Assembly (NCBI GenBank): GCA_021774435.1
Contig: JAJFJB010000499.1
Coordinates: 1 to 36,241, forward strand
Source of the DNA: Alphaproteobacteria bacterium
GTDB taxonomy: Bacteria > Pseudomonadota > Alphaproteobacteria > UBA8366 > GCA-2717185
Reading direction: 5' to 3'
Length of the DNA stretch: 36,241 nt
The notes beneath the pieces are model-generated. The model had not been told where the DNA came from. It ran no database searches and saw only the letters and a program-made list of their open reading frames with translations. Every line of letters begins with the position of its first letter. Position 1 is the stretch's first letter. The translations under genes were made by a program, and so were the position numbers. Of this stretch, positions 1 through 8,298 are shown piece by piece.

Positions 1-667
1 GTCCGACTTCGCCGCGTTTGAAGCGCGACCGGTTTGTTCCGAGGTTGAGCAGGACTTCCGCGCGCTCGATCATGTCGTCCCGGTTGATGAGGAGCGCACC
101 GCCCTCACCACTCACGATGTTCTTTGTTTCGTGGAAACTGAAAGTTGCGATGTCTCCCAGTGTTCCGCAAGGCGCATTCTTGTAGGAGGCGAGGAAGGCA
201 TGCGCCGCGTCTTCAATGATGATCAAATCGTGACGCGCCGCAATGTCCTGGATATCGGCCATTTCGCAAGCGATTCCCGCATAATGCATAGGCATGATCG
301 CACGGCTGCGAGGGCTCAAAGCGTCCTCGATCCGACGCTCATCTAGGCTGAGAGTATCGGGATGAATGTCGATGAATACGGGAACGCCACCCCGAAGTAC
401 CACGGCATTTGCCATGGAAGAGATCGTAAAAGAAGACATGATAACTTCATCGCCGGGACGGATATCAGCCAGGATCACCGCCATTTCGAGCGCTGCCGTG
501 CAGGAGGAGGTCAACAGGACTCTTTTGACGCCAAATCGCTTTTGCAGCCAGTTCTCCGCTTTGGCCGTGTACGTTCCCCCACCGCCAACGAATTTAGTCT
601 CAATTACATTTTTAAGATAATTGAGTTCATCGCCTTCGAAGTAAGGTCGATTGAAGGGGATGCTCAT
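1..667 (-). CDS. Sugar nucleotide aminotransferase, DegT/DnrJ/EryC1/StrS family, WecE/RffA-like (3' part outside window)
   Basis: The visible 222 residues are the N-terminal part of a PLP-dependent aminotransferase that converts a nucleotide-linked 4-keto-6-deoxyhexose to the amino sugar for surface polysaccharide. The start is ATG at 667, opening MSIPFNRPYFEG. The EDAAHAF segment (about 152-158) contains the Asp that contacts the PLP ring nitrogen, and Lys182 in SFHETKN is the expected Schiff-base lysine. SFHETKN followed by a GEGGA stretch, and the TNRSRF segment near 211-216, are typical of the WecE/RffA (dTDP-4-amino-4,6-dideoxygalactose) branch. The ATG overlaps the TGA of the upstream acyltransferase by four bases (664-667), so the two are translationally coupled. 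The family is firm; the exact sugar substrate is inferred from similarity to WecE. Confidence 0.92.
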   Translation of the reverse strand, partial: MSIPFNRPYFEGDELNYLKNVIETKFVGGGGTYTAKAENWLQKRFGVKRVLLTSSCTAALEMAVILADIRPGDEVIMSSFTISSMANAVVLRGGVPVFIDIHPDTLSLDERRIEDALSPRSRAIMPMHYAGIACEMADIQDIAARHDLIIIEDAAHAFLASYKNAPCGTLGDIATFSFHETKNIVSGEGGALLINRDDMIERAEVLLNLGTNRSRFKRGEVG

Positions 668-1344
668 TGTTCGTTATCCCGACAGGATCCGTTTAATTCG
701 CGCGCAGGATTGCCTGCGACAGTCTTCTTCGCCGGTATGTCTCGTATGACAACGGATCCGAGACCTACCGTCGCGTACCGGCCTATGAAAGTTTCTTCCC
801 GAACATTGACGCCTGGTCCTAAATATGCCGCCGTATCAAGCCGCGAACGGCCACTGACAACGGTATTTGGCCCCACGAAGCACCAATCCTCGAGTTCGAC
901 ATCGTGGCTGATATAGCAACCAGCGCGCAACGATGTCCGCCGTCCGACGCGCGCGCCGGGCATAATGACGGCGTGCGGTCCCACATAGGTTCCGCCGGCA
1001 ATTGATGTGTCGTCGGCTATACAGGCGCTGGGATGAATCACGGAAGCGAATCGTTCTTCTGGGATGCCAAGTGCTTCGATGCGCGCGATCCGGTTCTTCA
1101 TGTCGCCCACTTTATGTATTGCCGGAATCAACATCACCTCCGCTGGAAGATCGCGCCATGCGTCAAATGGTCCAATGACGGGGAGGTTCCCCAGGAAGTC
1201 GCCTGTTTGGACCCTATCGTTGAGGTAGCCGGCACAGGTTATGGCACTTCCGGCTTTCGCTAGATCGGCGATGGCCTGGGCGACGATGGTGCCGCTGCCT
1301 ACACCACCAAGGATTGCGATTTTCTTCTTTTGCCCCAATGCCAT
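664..1344 (-). CDS. Sugar O/N-acyltransferase, NeuD/PglD family (left-handed beta-helix)
   Basis: The protein has an N-terminal Rossmann-like subdomain (KKKIAILGGVGSG) and a C-terminal left-handed beta-helix of hexapeptide repeats, running from about IAGGTYVGPHAVI to VAGNPAREL. That is the layout of NeuD and PglD, which acylate sialic acids or UDP-4-amino sugars using acyl-CoA. The His in the CYISHDVELED segment matches the catalytic-base position of PglD. I prefer ATG at 1344 because it places the Rossmann strand near the N-terminus; a TTG at 1377 would add 11 residues. Neither start has an ideally spaced ribosome site, since the AGGAAG before 1344 is too close. It overlaps the aminotransferase by four bases and probably acylates the amino group that enzyme installs. 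Confidence 0.85.
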   Translation of the reverse strand: MALGQKKKIAILGGVGSGTIVAQAIADLAKAGSAITCAGYLNDRVQTGDFLGNLPVIGPFDAWRDLPAEVMLIPAIHKVGDMKNRIARIEALGIPEERFASVIHPSACIADDTSIAGGTYVGPHAVIMPGARVGRRTSLRAGCYISHDVELEDWCFVGPNTVVSGRSRLDTAAYLGPGVNVREETFIGRYATVGLGSVVIRDIPAKKTVAGNPARELNGSCRDNEQ

Positions 1345-1440
1345 ACTTCCTAGACCACGAGTTTGAGCGAAGTGCAAACTAGGGTCATTTTAGAGGCGCA
1401 CGCAAGCCTCCATCGCTGGGGGCATCAAGCACCGCTTTTC

Positions 1441-3408
1441 TTAAAGCAGTCCCATCACATGCCAGGCCGGCACGCTGGCTGCGAGCGCCAATAAAGTGAC
1501 GACGGCGTAGGCGATGGCCATCTGCGCGCCTTGTAAATGGTCGAACAACTCCCCTTCGGTACCGTGATAGATCGCCAGATAGGTTGTGCTTTGGTAGGAG
1601 AAAAAGAACCCGTTGCAGGCAATTACCGCGACCAGCCCGACGATGAAGGGGTCGATACCGATGCCCGCCGCGACGGGCGCCAGCGCAATCGTGATCAAAG
1701 GCGCGGAGGCCTGCCAGCGAACAATCACGCTGATGGCGAAGCAGAGCAATGCCAGCATGATGACGAACAGGAAGGGGGAAGAGCCGAGATTGCCGATGAC
1801 ATCAACGGCACCGGCAGCGAACCACTTATCCAATTGCGTTTCGGAGAATATCACCGAGATGCTGGCCAGGATGCCGAACAGTAGTGCGAAGCTCCAATTC
1901 GCGCGTTGCAGGGTATTCGCGGTTACGACGCCGCCACAGGCAAGTACCCCCATCGCGAGCACCGCAACCCAGGCGGGATGAACGCCGTGAACCGGTTGCG
2001 TGATGAACCCGAGCAGCATCAGGGCACCGACCGCGAGTGAAATTTTCTCTTTGCGGGACGGGGGACCGAGCAAGGCGAGTTGCAGGGCGAGGGAGCCATT
2101 GCCTGGGCCCTCGCCGTCGGGGGATCGTGTTCTACCGCGGTACAGCAGGAGGATGGCGCCGACCAGGCCGAAGAACATGAGGATGCTCACGGGGGCAGCG
2201 TAATAGGCCCAGTTCATCCAGTTCAGTTCTACGCCCACGCCGCTCCCTTGCAGAATTGCGAAGACCAGCACGCCGGTCGTGGAACTGGTGAGGAATACGG
2301 CGGCGAGTTGTCCGAATCCGATCAGCGTCGCCATGGAAAGGCCCGCAGCGCCGCGCGACCTGGGTTCGTAGCCGAGCGCTTCAACCAGTTCTCGGAGCAT
2401 CGGCGCGATAATGATGATGCGGCCCGTGGCGTTGGGCACGGCGGGGCCAATGAGAACGCCGGCGAGTGCCAATGAGATGACCTGACCGACATAGCCACCC
2501 TTTAGGCGGCCGATCATGAGCAATGCCAGGCGATAGAGCAATCCTGTTGAAGCCAGCGCGCTGCCTATGGTCAGGACGCAGACCAGCAACAACCAACTCT
2601 TCGTCGCATAACCGGACAGAACGATATCAGAGGCAGCAACTCCCATCACGGCATATGCCAGCGCCATCAGCAGGGCCAAGACACCTTCCGGTATAACCTG
2701 CACCGCCATGGCCGGGACTGCAGCGATCAAGACGGCAAGGGCTTTCCAACCTACGCTCGAGAGACCGGCGGGCGGCGGATAAATCGACGCGCCGCCGATC
2801 ACAATGACGGCAAATGCCAGCGGTGCCCAGATCTTGAACAATCGTAGCCAACGTCGTGGTTTCGTGCCTGTATGCCGTTGAACATCGAATTCTTCCGGCG
2901 CGACGGATCCCTCGATCGCTTCCTGCGGTGACTGGTGTGTTCCGGTTTCGACGACGGCGACGATGGAATTCAATCGTCGGCTCAGTGTCGCGGCGAGACC
3001 CAACGCGACGCTCGGCTCCTGGCGGACCAGTTCGAGAAATTTCGCACGGCCAAGACGCAACACCTCGCACTCGGTTTCGGTACGCAGCGTTGCATTGCGG
3101 GGGCTCGTTGTGAGCAAAGCCTGCTCGCCGAACGCCTCGCCGCGTTCCAGCGTATGAAGTTTGGTGTCCAGACCATCGACATTCGCAACAAGACGGCCGA
3201 TCGTTCCGGATACGATCAGGTAGAAGGCATCGCCCGGGTCCCCCTGGCGAAAAATCACCGTGTCGGCGGGAAAGGTCTGTGGTTCGAGATGGGTCGCGAG
3301 CTTGGCCAGGATGACCCGGTCAAGCTCGGCGAACAGTTCGATCTGGCTCAGCAAATCGGCGTAGTTGCGGTGCGGCTGCGCGGGGGTATGTTCTTCGGTT
3401 GGTGTCAT
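1441..3408 (-). CDS. Cyclic-nucleotide-binding domain fused to a DASS/SLC13-type anion transporter
   Basis: This 655-residue protein has two parts. Residues about 15-140 are a cNMP-binding domain: FGEQALL at 93-99 followed by R104-N-A-T is the phosphate-binding cassette seen in CRP/PKA-type domains. From about residue 190 there are about 12 hydrophobic segments resembling divalent anion:sodium symporters (DASS/SLC13, Pfam Na_sulph_symp). Two substrate-loop regions are recognisable but degenerate: VPNATGR where many members have SNTA, and WQASAPL in the second half. It probably imports an organic acid or oxyanion, with import gated or sensed by a cyclic nucleotide; that regulation is inference from the fusion. 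It lies 26 bases downstream of the MetE-like gene on the same strand. No clear ribosome site precedes ATG 3408. Confidence 0.85.
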   Translation of the reverse strand: MTPTEEHTPAQPHRNYADLLSQIELFAELDRVILAKLATHLEPQTFPADTVIFRQGDPGDAFYLIVSGTIGRLVANVDGLDTKLHTLERGEAFGEQALLTTSPRNATLRTETECEVLRLGRAKFLELVRQEPSVALGLAATLSRRLNSIVAVVETGTHQSPQEAIEGSVAPEEFDVQRHTGTKPRRWLRLFKIWAPLAFAVIVIGGASIYPPPAGLSSVGWKALAVLIAAVPAMAVQVIPEGVLALLMALAYAVMGVAASDIVLSGYATKSWLLLVCVLTIGSALASTGLLYRLALLMIGRLKGGYVGQVISLALAGVLIGPAVPNATGRIIIIAPMLRELVEALGYEPRSRGAAGLSMATLIGFGQLAAVFLTSSTTGVLVFAILQGSGVGVELNWMNWAYYAAPVSILMFFGLVGAILLLYRGRTRSPDGEGPGNGSLALQLALLGPPSRKEKISLAVGALMLLGFITQPVHGVHPAWVAVLAMGVLACGGVVTANTLQRANWSFALLFGILASISVIFSETQLDKWFAAGAVDVIGNLGSSPFLFVIMLALLCFAISVIVRWQASAPLITIALAPVAAGIGIDPFIVGLVAVIACNGFFFSYQSTTYLAIYHGTEGELFDHLQGAQMAIAYAVVTLLALAASVPAWHVMGLL

Positions 3409-3434
3409 GCCATGTCATAGCATAAACGGAAGTG

Positions 3435-4592
3435 CTATAGCAGCCGCTCGCTTGCGATTCTGGCGCCTTCCTGCATAGCCTTTAGCTTGGCCCAGACGAC
3501 GTCCGAGGTGAGGCGGCCCATGCCGGCTGAGGTGTCGAATCCGCAATCGGTGCCGGCCTGGATGCGTTTCGGGTCGCCGACCATTTCAGCGGCGCGTTCC
3601 AGACGGTCGGCCACGACTTCTGGATGCTCGACGAAGTTGGTGAGGGTATCGATGACGCCGACGATCAGCGACTGGTCCGCCGCCAGCGGTGCGTCTCGGA
3701 ACAATTTGATCTCATGCTGATGCCGCGGATTGGCGAAGGGCAGCAGGAATGCGCCGACATCCGCTTGCAGAATGGCGGGCAGGATTTCCTTTAGCGCGAC
3801 GTCCTTGTCGTGTGGCGACTCATAATTGCCCCAGCAGACATGCAGGCGTACCCGCTCGCGAGGTACGTTGCGCAGCGCGCTGTTGATGCGAGCAATAACC
3901 CGCTCGATGAAACCGACGAAATCGGCGATTGGGCGGTCCGCGTAAGATAGATGCCGTTCGAGGGCGAGGTCGGGTGCGTCGATCTGCAACAGATAGCCGT
4001 GCTGGTGCGCGGCCTCGTATTCGACGCGCAGCGCCTCGGCGAGCGCATCGAGATAATCGTCTTCGTCCGGATAGTGTTCGTTCTTCATCGCGGCGGCGAC
4101 AATGCCGGGGGAAGGGGCGGTCATGAAGGCGTCGGTGAAATCGCCACCGATCTCCTTCAGAGCCGCTGCGAAGGTGTTGAGTTCGGCTTCGTTTGCGTCG
4201 GTATCACCATACGTAATGGGGCCGGTGGCCTTGGGCGGCACGAAGTTGCTGACCGCGACCTGGCCTTCCAAGCTCTTCTGCCATTTTGCGGTAAATTCGG
4301 GATAAGCATCCAGTTCGGTTCGGGCCGGCCTCGTCCAGGAGCCGGAGAAGCCCGACATACGCCGTTGCACGTAGAGGAAAAAGGCTTCACGCAACTGTTC
4401 CCCGTCACTGGGAATATCGATGCCCGCCTTGCGCTGCTGTTCCACGACCCAGCGCGTCGCCGCTTCGCCTTCGCGGACGAGTTCATCTTCGTCGATCGGC
4501 TTGCCCTCGACCCGGGCGGCGTAGAGTTCTACCAGCCGGGCGGGGCGCGGCAGGCTGCCGGCGTGAGTGGTGAGAATTCTATTTTTCGACAT
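3435..4592 (-). CDS. MetE C-terminal-like zinc methyltransferase family protein
   Basis: At 385 residues this matches the stand-alone form of the C-terminal catalytic barrel of cobalamin-independent methionine synthase, without the MetE N-terminal half. The expected zinc ligands are present: His251 and Cys253 in LHVCWGN, Glu294 in HQHEIK and Cys350 in GTDCGFD. The opening RILTTHAGSLPRP is the usual phosphate/substrate-binding start of this family. ATG 4592 has GGGAGAGG six bases upstream. Family members move methyl or alkyl groups to thiols. Alternatives are methionine synthesis from a non-folate donor or an epoxyalkane:coenzyme M transferase-like reaction, since that enzyme shares this fold and size. 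It is sandwiched between a transporter and SDR genes, which favours a catabolic role. Confidence 0.8.
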   Translation of the reverse strand: MSKNRILTTHAGSLPRPARLVELYAARVEGKPIDEDELVREGEAATRWVVEQQRKAGIDIPSDGEQLREAFFLYVQRRMSGFSGSWTRPARTELDAYPEFTAKWQKSLEGQVAVSNFVPPKATGPITYGDTDANEAELNTFAAALKEIGGDFTDAFMTAPSPGIVAAAMKNEHYPDEDDYLDALAEALRVEYEAAHQHGYLLQIDAPDLALERHLSYADRPIADFVGFIERVIARINSALRNVPRERVRLHVCWGNYESPHDKDVALKEILPAILQADVGAFLLPFANPRHQHEIKLFRDAPLAADQSLIVGVIDTLTNFVEHPEVVADRLERAAEMVGDPKRIQAGTDCGFDTSAGMGRLTSDVVWAKLKAMQEGARIASERLL

Positions 4593-4610
4593 GCTTGGCC
4601 TCTCCCGCGC

Positions 4611-5396
4611 TCAGATAACCAGTGACTTGCTACCGTCGATAACAAGGGCGGAGCCGTTCACATATGTCGCGCGCGCGCTGACGAGGAAACAGACCGCATC
4701 CGCGACGTCGGCAGCGGTACCCAGTCGGTTCGACGGGATCGTGCTGACGAGCCCGCGCTGGACTTCTTCCTCCGAGACACCCTGCTCTTCGGCCATTGCT
4801 TTTTGCAGACGGTCGGAGCGGGCCGTCTGGATGCGTCCCGGCCCGAGGCTGTTGACCCGAATGTTCATCGGCCCGAGTTCCACCGAAAGTTCTTTGCTGA
4901 ACATCCGGACAGCGGCGTTACAGGCACTGCCGGGCGTGTGCAACGGCACGGTCTGCTGGGTCGTGCCGGTAATGTTGAGGATTGTGCCGCCGCCGCGCTT
5001 CTTCAAATGCGGAATCGCGGCCCTTGTACAACGAATATAACCCAGCAGCTTGCCGTTGATCGCATCGGTAAAGGCTTCGTCGGGCAGATCGACAAAGGGG
5101 CCGAAAGCCGATGCACCGGCATTGTTGACGAGGATGTCGATACCGCCAAGGCGCTCGGCCGCTTCGTTGACGAAGCCTTCGCATTCCGCGAGCGAGCGCA
5201 TATCGGCCGGTATTGCAATTACCTCGGCATTGGTTTCATTTGCTATTCGCACCGCCGTGGCCTCAAGTTTAGATGCTGTCCGTGAACAAATAGCAACGCG
5301 CGCGCCCTCCACCGCGAGCGCTTGGGCCACGCCTTCGCCGATGCCTTCGCTTGCGCCGGTGACCAACGCTATCTTTCCGGTGAGCCCGAGATCCAT
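4611..5396 (-). CDS. SDR-family protein lacking the catalytic Tyr and Lys
   Basis: This 261-residue classical short-chain dehydrogenase/reductase fold has an intact cofactor motif TGASEGIG (13-20) and NNAG (91-94), and ends with a typical VNGSALVIDGS segment. The active site is abnormal. Where the family has YxxxK, this protein reads GSACN (156-160), so Tyr is replaced by Gly and Lys by Asn, and the catalytic Ser region reads NITGT. The reading frame is continuous there, so it is not a frameshift artefact. It should still bind NAD(P)H but cannot use the classical mechanism; it may use other residues or be a non-catalytic partner. ATG 5396 has AGGAG six bases upstream. It lies 18 bases upstream of the MetE-like gene, so they are probably co-transcribed. 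Confidence 0.9.
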   Translation of the reverse strand: MDLGLTGKIALVTGASEGIGEGVAQALAVEGARVAICSRTASKLEATAVRIANETNAEVIAIPADMRSLAECEGFVNEAAERLGGIDILVNNAGASAFGPFVDLPDEAFTDAINGKLLGYIRCTRAAIPHLKKRGGGTILNITGTTQQTVPLHTPGSACNAAVRMFSKELSVELGPMNIRVNSLGPGRIQTARSDRLQKAMAEEQGVSEEEVQRGLVSTIPSNRLGTAADVADAVCFLVSARATYVNGSALVIDGSKSLVI

Positions 5397-5522
5397 TTCA
5401 TTCTCCTGATTTGGTGCAACGCGATGACGATGGCTCTCTCTGCAATGTGTCGATTATGACAAGGGGCGAGCGCTGCGAATAGAGCGGCCGTCCCGGTCCT
5501 CGCCGATGCCGTCTTGCAAGCC

Positions 5523-6317
5523 TTATAAGCTCAGACCACCATCAAGCATGAGCATTTGCCCGGTCATATAGTCCGAAGCGCTGGAGGCAAGGTAGAGCGC
5601 CAAATAGCCGACCTCCTTGAGGCGCCCCGTCCTCCCGAGCGGGACCTCCCGCTTGGCCCGCTCTTCGGACCGGCGCATGCGATCCGGCCCGCCGGTCACG
5701 ATATCGGGAAACAGGCCGGGTGCGATGCAATTTACCTGAATGCCATGTGGTGCCCATTCAAGCGCCTGTGCCCTTGTGAAACCGGCTAGCGCCGTTTTAG
5801 CCGTGGTGTAGAGCACCATTTCGCCGCCTCCCTGCAGCCCTGTCCACGACGAAATATTGATCACCTTGCCTGACCCGCGCGCCAGCATGTGCGGCCCGAC
5901 CGCGCGGGTGCACAGCAGCGCCTCGGTCAAGTTGATATCCATGATAAAATTGAGGTCGTCATCGGAGATCGGATCACCGGCGCTCTCGCCGCCCGGCAAC
6001 CCGACGAGCGGCGCTTTGAGAGAATCCCCAAGCGCGTTGACCAGCACGTCGATGCGGCCGAACTTCTCGAGAACCTCATCAACCGCACGCTGCGCACCAT
6101 CGGGTTTCGTCACGTCGCCGATGATCGGCAAGACTGTTTTGCCTGTCGATTCGCCCAGCTCAGCCGCTAATCCGGGTACATGATTACTGGTTAAGGCATT
6201 GATCGCCACGTCGGCGCCAGCCTCGACGAGGACCTGCGCGATACCCTTGCCAATCCCTCGGCCAGCCCCGGTAACGAAGACTACCTTACCGGCGATATCG
6301 AACTCGGTGGGAGTCAT
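5523..6317 (-). CDS. Short-chain dehydrogenase/reductase (SDR)
   Basis: This is a 264-residue classical SDR with TGAGRGIG (16-23) for the dinucleotide and a complete Ser157-Tyr170-Lys174 catalytic set in NISSWTG and YTTAK. The usual NNAG is NALG (94-97). It should interconvert an alcohol and a ketone with NAD(P)(H); the substrate cannot be told from sequence. An AAGG seven bases before ATG 6317 is a reasonable ribosome site. Only nine bases separate it from the upstream luciferase-like monooxygenase, so the two are one transcription unit, and the SDR may act on the product of that monooxygenase. A 126-base gap separates it from the next SDR downstream. Confidence 0.92.
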   Translation of the reverse strand: MTPTEFDIAGKVVFVTGAGRGIGKGIAQVLVEAGADVAINALTSNHVPGLAAELGESTGKTVLPIIGDVTKPDGAQRAVDEVLEKFGRIDVLVNALGDSLKAPLVGLPGGESAGDPISDDDLNFIMDINLTEALLCTRAVGPHMLARGSGKVINISSWTGLQGGGEMVLYTTAKTALAGFTRAQALEWAPHGIQVNCIAPGLFPDIVTGGPDRMRRSEERAKREVPLGRTGRLKEVGYLALYLASSASDYMTGQMLMLDGGLSL

Positions 6318-6326
6318 AGGGTCGCC

Positions 6327-7415
6327 TTACTCAGCCGCTGCTTTGACCGGCCCCCAGGATTTGAGTACAGGCAAGACTTCCTTGGCAAAGAGCTTCAGGC
6401 CTCGTTCTGAGACTTCGAAAGGGGTGCCACCGAATCGGAAGGCGACGTTCAGTTCGAAATCGCCGATCGCTTTGCGGCGGTCTTCGAGACCACGCAGGAT
6501 TTTGTCGGGGGTGCCCCAGCTCGCGGCCTTCATGAAGCCATCGACGGCACCGCCCATGCCCGCTTCCTTCGCAATGGCCGCTTTCTGTTGATAAGAGTCG
6601 TAGCCCTTAACGGTCGCGAAATGCTCACCCAGAAATTCGTAGTGATAGAAATTGCTCTCCACGAATTTGCCCTGATACTGGCGCGCCTCTTCTTCGCACT
6701 GCGCGAGGTCGGTGCTGCAGACGCAGAATTCGGTCAGCATAATGGTTGGCGGCTCCGTTCCGTGGATTTCCCGGTGCAGCTCCCGGCCTTTTTCAATGAC
6801 AGGTGCGCGCATTTCCCAAGGGCGGTCGGCGAACATCACGATATGCGCGCCGAGCTTGGCGGCGGAGACGACGGAGTCTTCACTGGACGCAACGGCATAG
6901 ATACGGCCGTCGAAGGAATGCTGCGGACGGGGGCGGATTTCGGTGCGCGGTTGCTTGTAATATTCACCGTCGCCTTCGATGTAGCCGGTCTTCAGCGCGT
7001 TGACGATCATCGGAGCGGCTTCATCGAAGCGGCCGCGCGACTCGTCCATGCTCAGACGGAAGGCTTCGAATTCGCGCCGCGCCAGACCGCGGCCCATACC
7101 GAGACGCAGCCGGCCACCGCTTAACATGTCGAGCACCGCGGCATTTTCGGCCACACGCAGCGGGTCATGCCAGGGCAGGATGACCGCCGCGGTACCGATA
7201 TCGATGTCAGGGTGTTTCGCTGCCAGATGCGTCATCAGATGGATGTTGTCGGGGACGAACGAGTAGTCATTGAAGTGGTGCTCGGCAGACCACAGGCAGT
7301 CAAACCCCAAATCCGCTGCAAGTGCGGACAATCGTAGTTCCTCGTCCCAGACCTGGTCGTCGGGGCAGTTTTCGTGACCATAGCTGGTGAACACCATCAT
7401 CATGCCGACGTCCAT
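6327..7415 (-). CDS. LLM-class flavin-dependent oxidoreductase (bacterial luciferase-like)
   Basis: This 362-residue TIM-barrel flavoprotein belongs to the luciferase-like monooxygenase family. Typical features are the SAEHHFNDYSFVPDN segment near residue 45, GTAAVILPWHDPLRVAE with ALDMLS-like context near 95-115, and the RLRLGMGRG segment that contacts flavin phosphate. Members use reduced FMN or F420 and O2 to oxidise aldehydes, alkanes, amines or sulfonates. The start was set at ATG 7415, which has AGGAG seven bases upstream; a GTG immediately before it (7418) is possible. It is transcribed with the SDR nine bases downstream. Substrate unknown; the closest well-known analogues are alkanal monooxygenase alpha-chain-like proteins. 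Confidence 0.9.
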   Translation of the reverse strand: MDVGMMMVFTSYGHENCPDDQVWDEELRLSALAADLGFDCLWSAEHHFNDYSFVPDNIHLMTHLAAKHPDIDIGTAAVILPWHDPLRVAENAAVLDMLSGGRLRLGMGRGLARREFEAFRLSMDESRGRFDEAAPMIVNALKTGYIEGDGEYYKQPRTEIRPRPQHSFDGRIYAVASSEDSVVSAAKLGAHIVMFADRPWEMRAPVIEKGRELHREIHGTEPPTIMLTEFCVCSTDLAQCEEEARQYQGKFVESNFYHYEFLGEHFATVKGYDSYQQKAAIAKEAGMGGAVDGFMKAASWGTPDKILRGLEDRRKAIGDFELNVAFRFGGTPFEVSERGLKLFAKEVLPVLKSWGPVKAAAE

Positions 7416-7497
7416 CACGCGTCTCCTAAATCGTTAGCGTTTTGCAAAGCGATGAAATGTTTTCATGTGTGAGCCACTGCCGCAAGCCCGTTTTGGT

Positions 7498-8259
7498 TCA
7501 ATCGGCAGGTGGTTCCGGTGGGAATTGCAGTAACAGAACGCTCGCCCCTTCTGCACAGGCGGTGATTTCAAGCGGCATTTCATCCTGTCCCCGATAGATC
7601 AGCGAATGGGTGTCGAGAACCACGCCGTCATGTGTTACCGAACCGCCGGCCACAAAGGCGTATGCGCCGGCGCCTTCGGCCTCGAACGCAATAGTGCAAT
7701 CCTGCCGTGGGCCGACATCGAACCGGCAGATGCCGAGGCCGTCTTCTTCGAGCGGGACAAGGTCGGTCCTCTCCGTCGTGACGGATTGCAAGGCCGATGT
7801 GTCGGGAATATGGACATCTTCGGCAATCCGGTGCACGCGTTTGATTTTGCGCAGCTTGTCTCGATTTTCCGGCATCGTCTTTGCGCCGGAATCCCAATTG
7901 TTCCGCAGAGTCATATAGTGTGCGCCATCGTCGCCGGCTTCAATGGGGCCATAGGGCGTATGCGCGCGGGCGTAATGGACAACGATCCCGTTGACGGGTT
8001 TTTTTCCGAACGCGCCGCTGCCATGCACGAAGATTTGAAACTGATTGGTGTCATGGAAATGCGCTGACACGACACTGTTCGCCGGCTGCTCGACGAGGTA
8101 GGCCTGAGGCAAGGAAAGCTTCTCCTTTTCGACAACGCCACCGCGCGTTGGCTCCGACCCCATATAGAGCCGCCGATAGAATGGCTTAGCAATCACCTGT
8201 TTCAGGGTGTTGCCGCGACGGTTTGCAAGCGCTTCGGCGGCGGAAACGGCAATCGGCAT
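7498..8259 (-). CDS. Cupin-like protein of unknown function
   Basis: I do not recognise this 253-residue protein by name. The N-terminal half has a cupin-type HxH (AHFHDTNQFQIF, about 86-97) followed by a GSG turn and a second beta-rich block ending HTPYGPIEAG, which suggests a jelly-roll fold with a possible metal site. The Glu of the usual cupin motif is replaced by Gln. The C-terminal part (about 170-250) is another beta-rich block with YAFVAGGSVTHDG, possibly a second degenerate cupin. GGAG eight bases before ATG 8259 supports the start. It lies between an SDR and an LLM monooxygenase on the same strand, so a role in the same catabolic unit, such as an isomerase, dioxygenase or sensor, is plausible but unproven. 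Confidence 0.75.
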   Translation of the reverse strand: MPIAVSAAEALANRRGNTLKQVIAKPFYRRLYMGSEPTRGGVVEKEKLSLPQAYLVEQPANSVVSAHFHDTNQFQIFVHGSGAFGKKPVNGIVVHYARAHTPYGPIEAGDDGAHYMTLRNNWDSGAKTMPENRDKLRKIKRVHRIAEDVHIPDTSALQSVTTERTDLVPLEEDGLGICRFDVGPRQDCTIAFEAEGAGAYAFVAGGSVTHDGVVLDTHSLIYRGQDEMPLEITACAEGASVLLLQFPPEPPAD

Positions 8260-8298
8260 AGTCGGGACTCCAATCTGTTATGTACTTGTCTCGCTTTA

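Noticed and set aside
2935..3420. 161-residue plus-strand frame
   Set aside because: It is antisense to the cNMP-binding domain, whose motifs on the minus strand are unmistakable.
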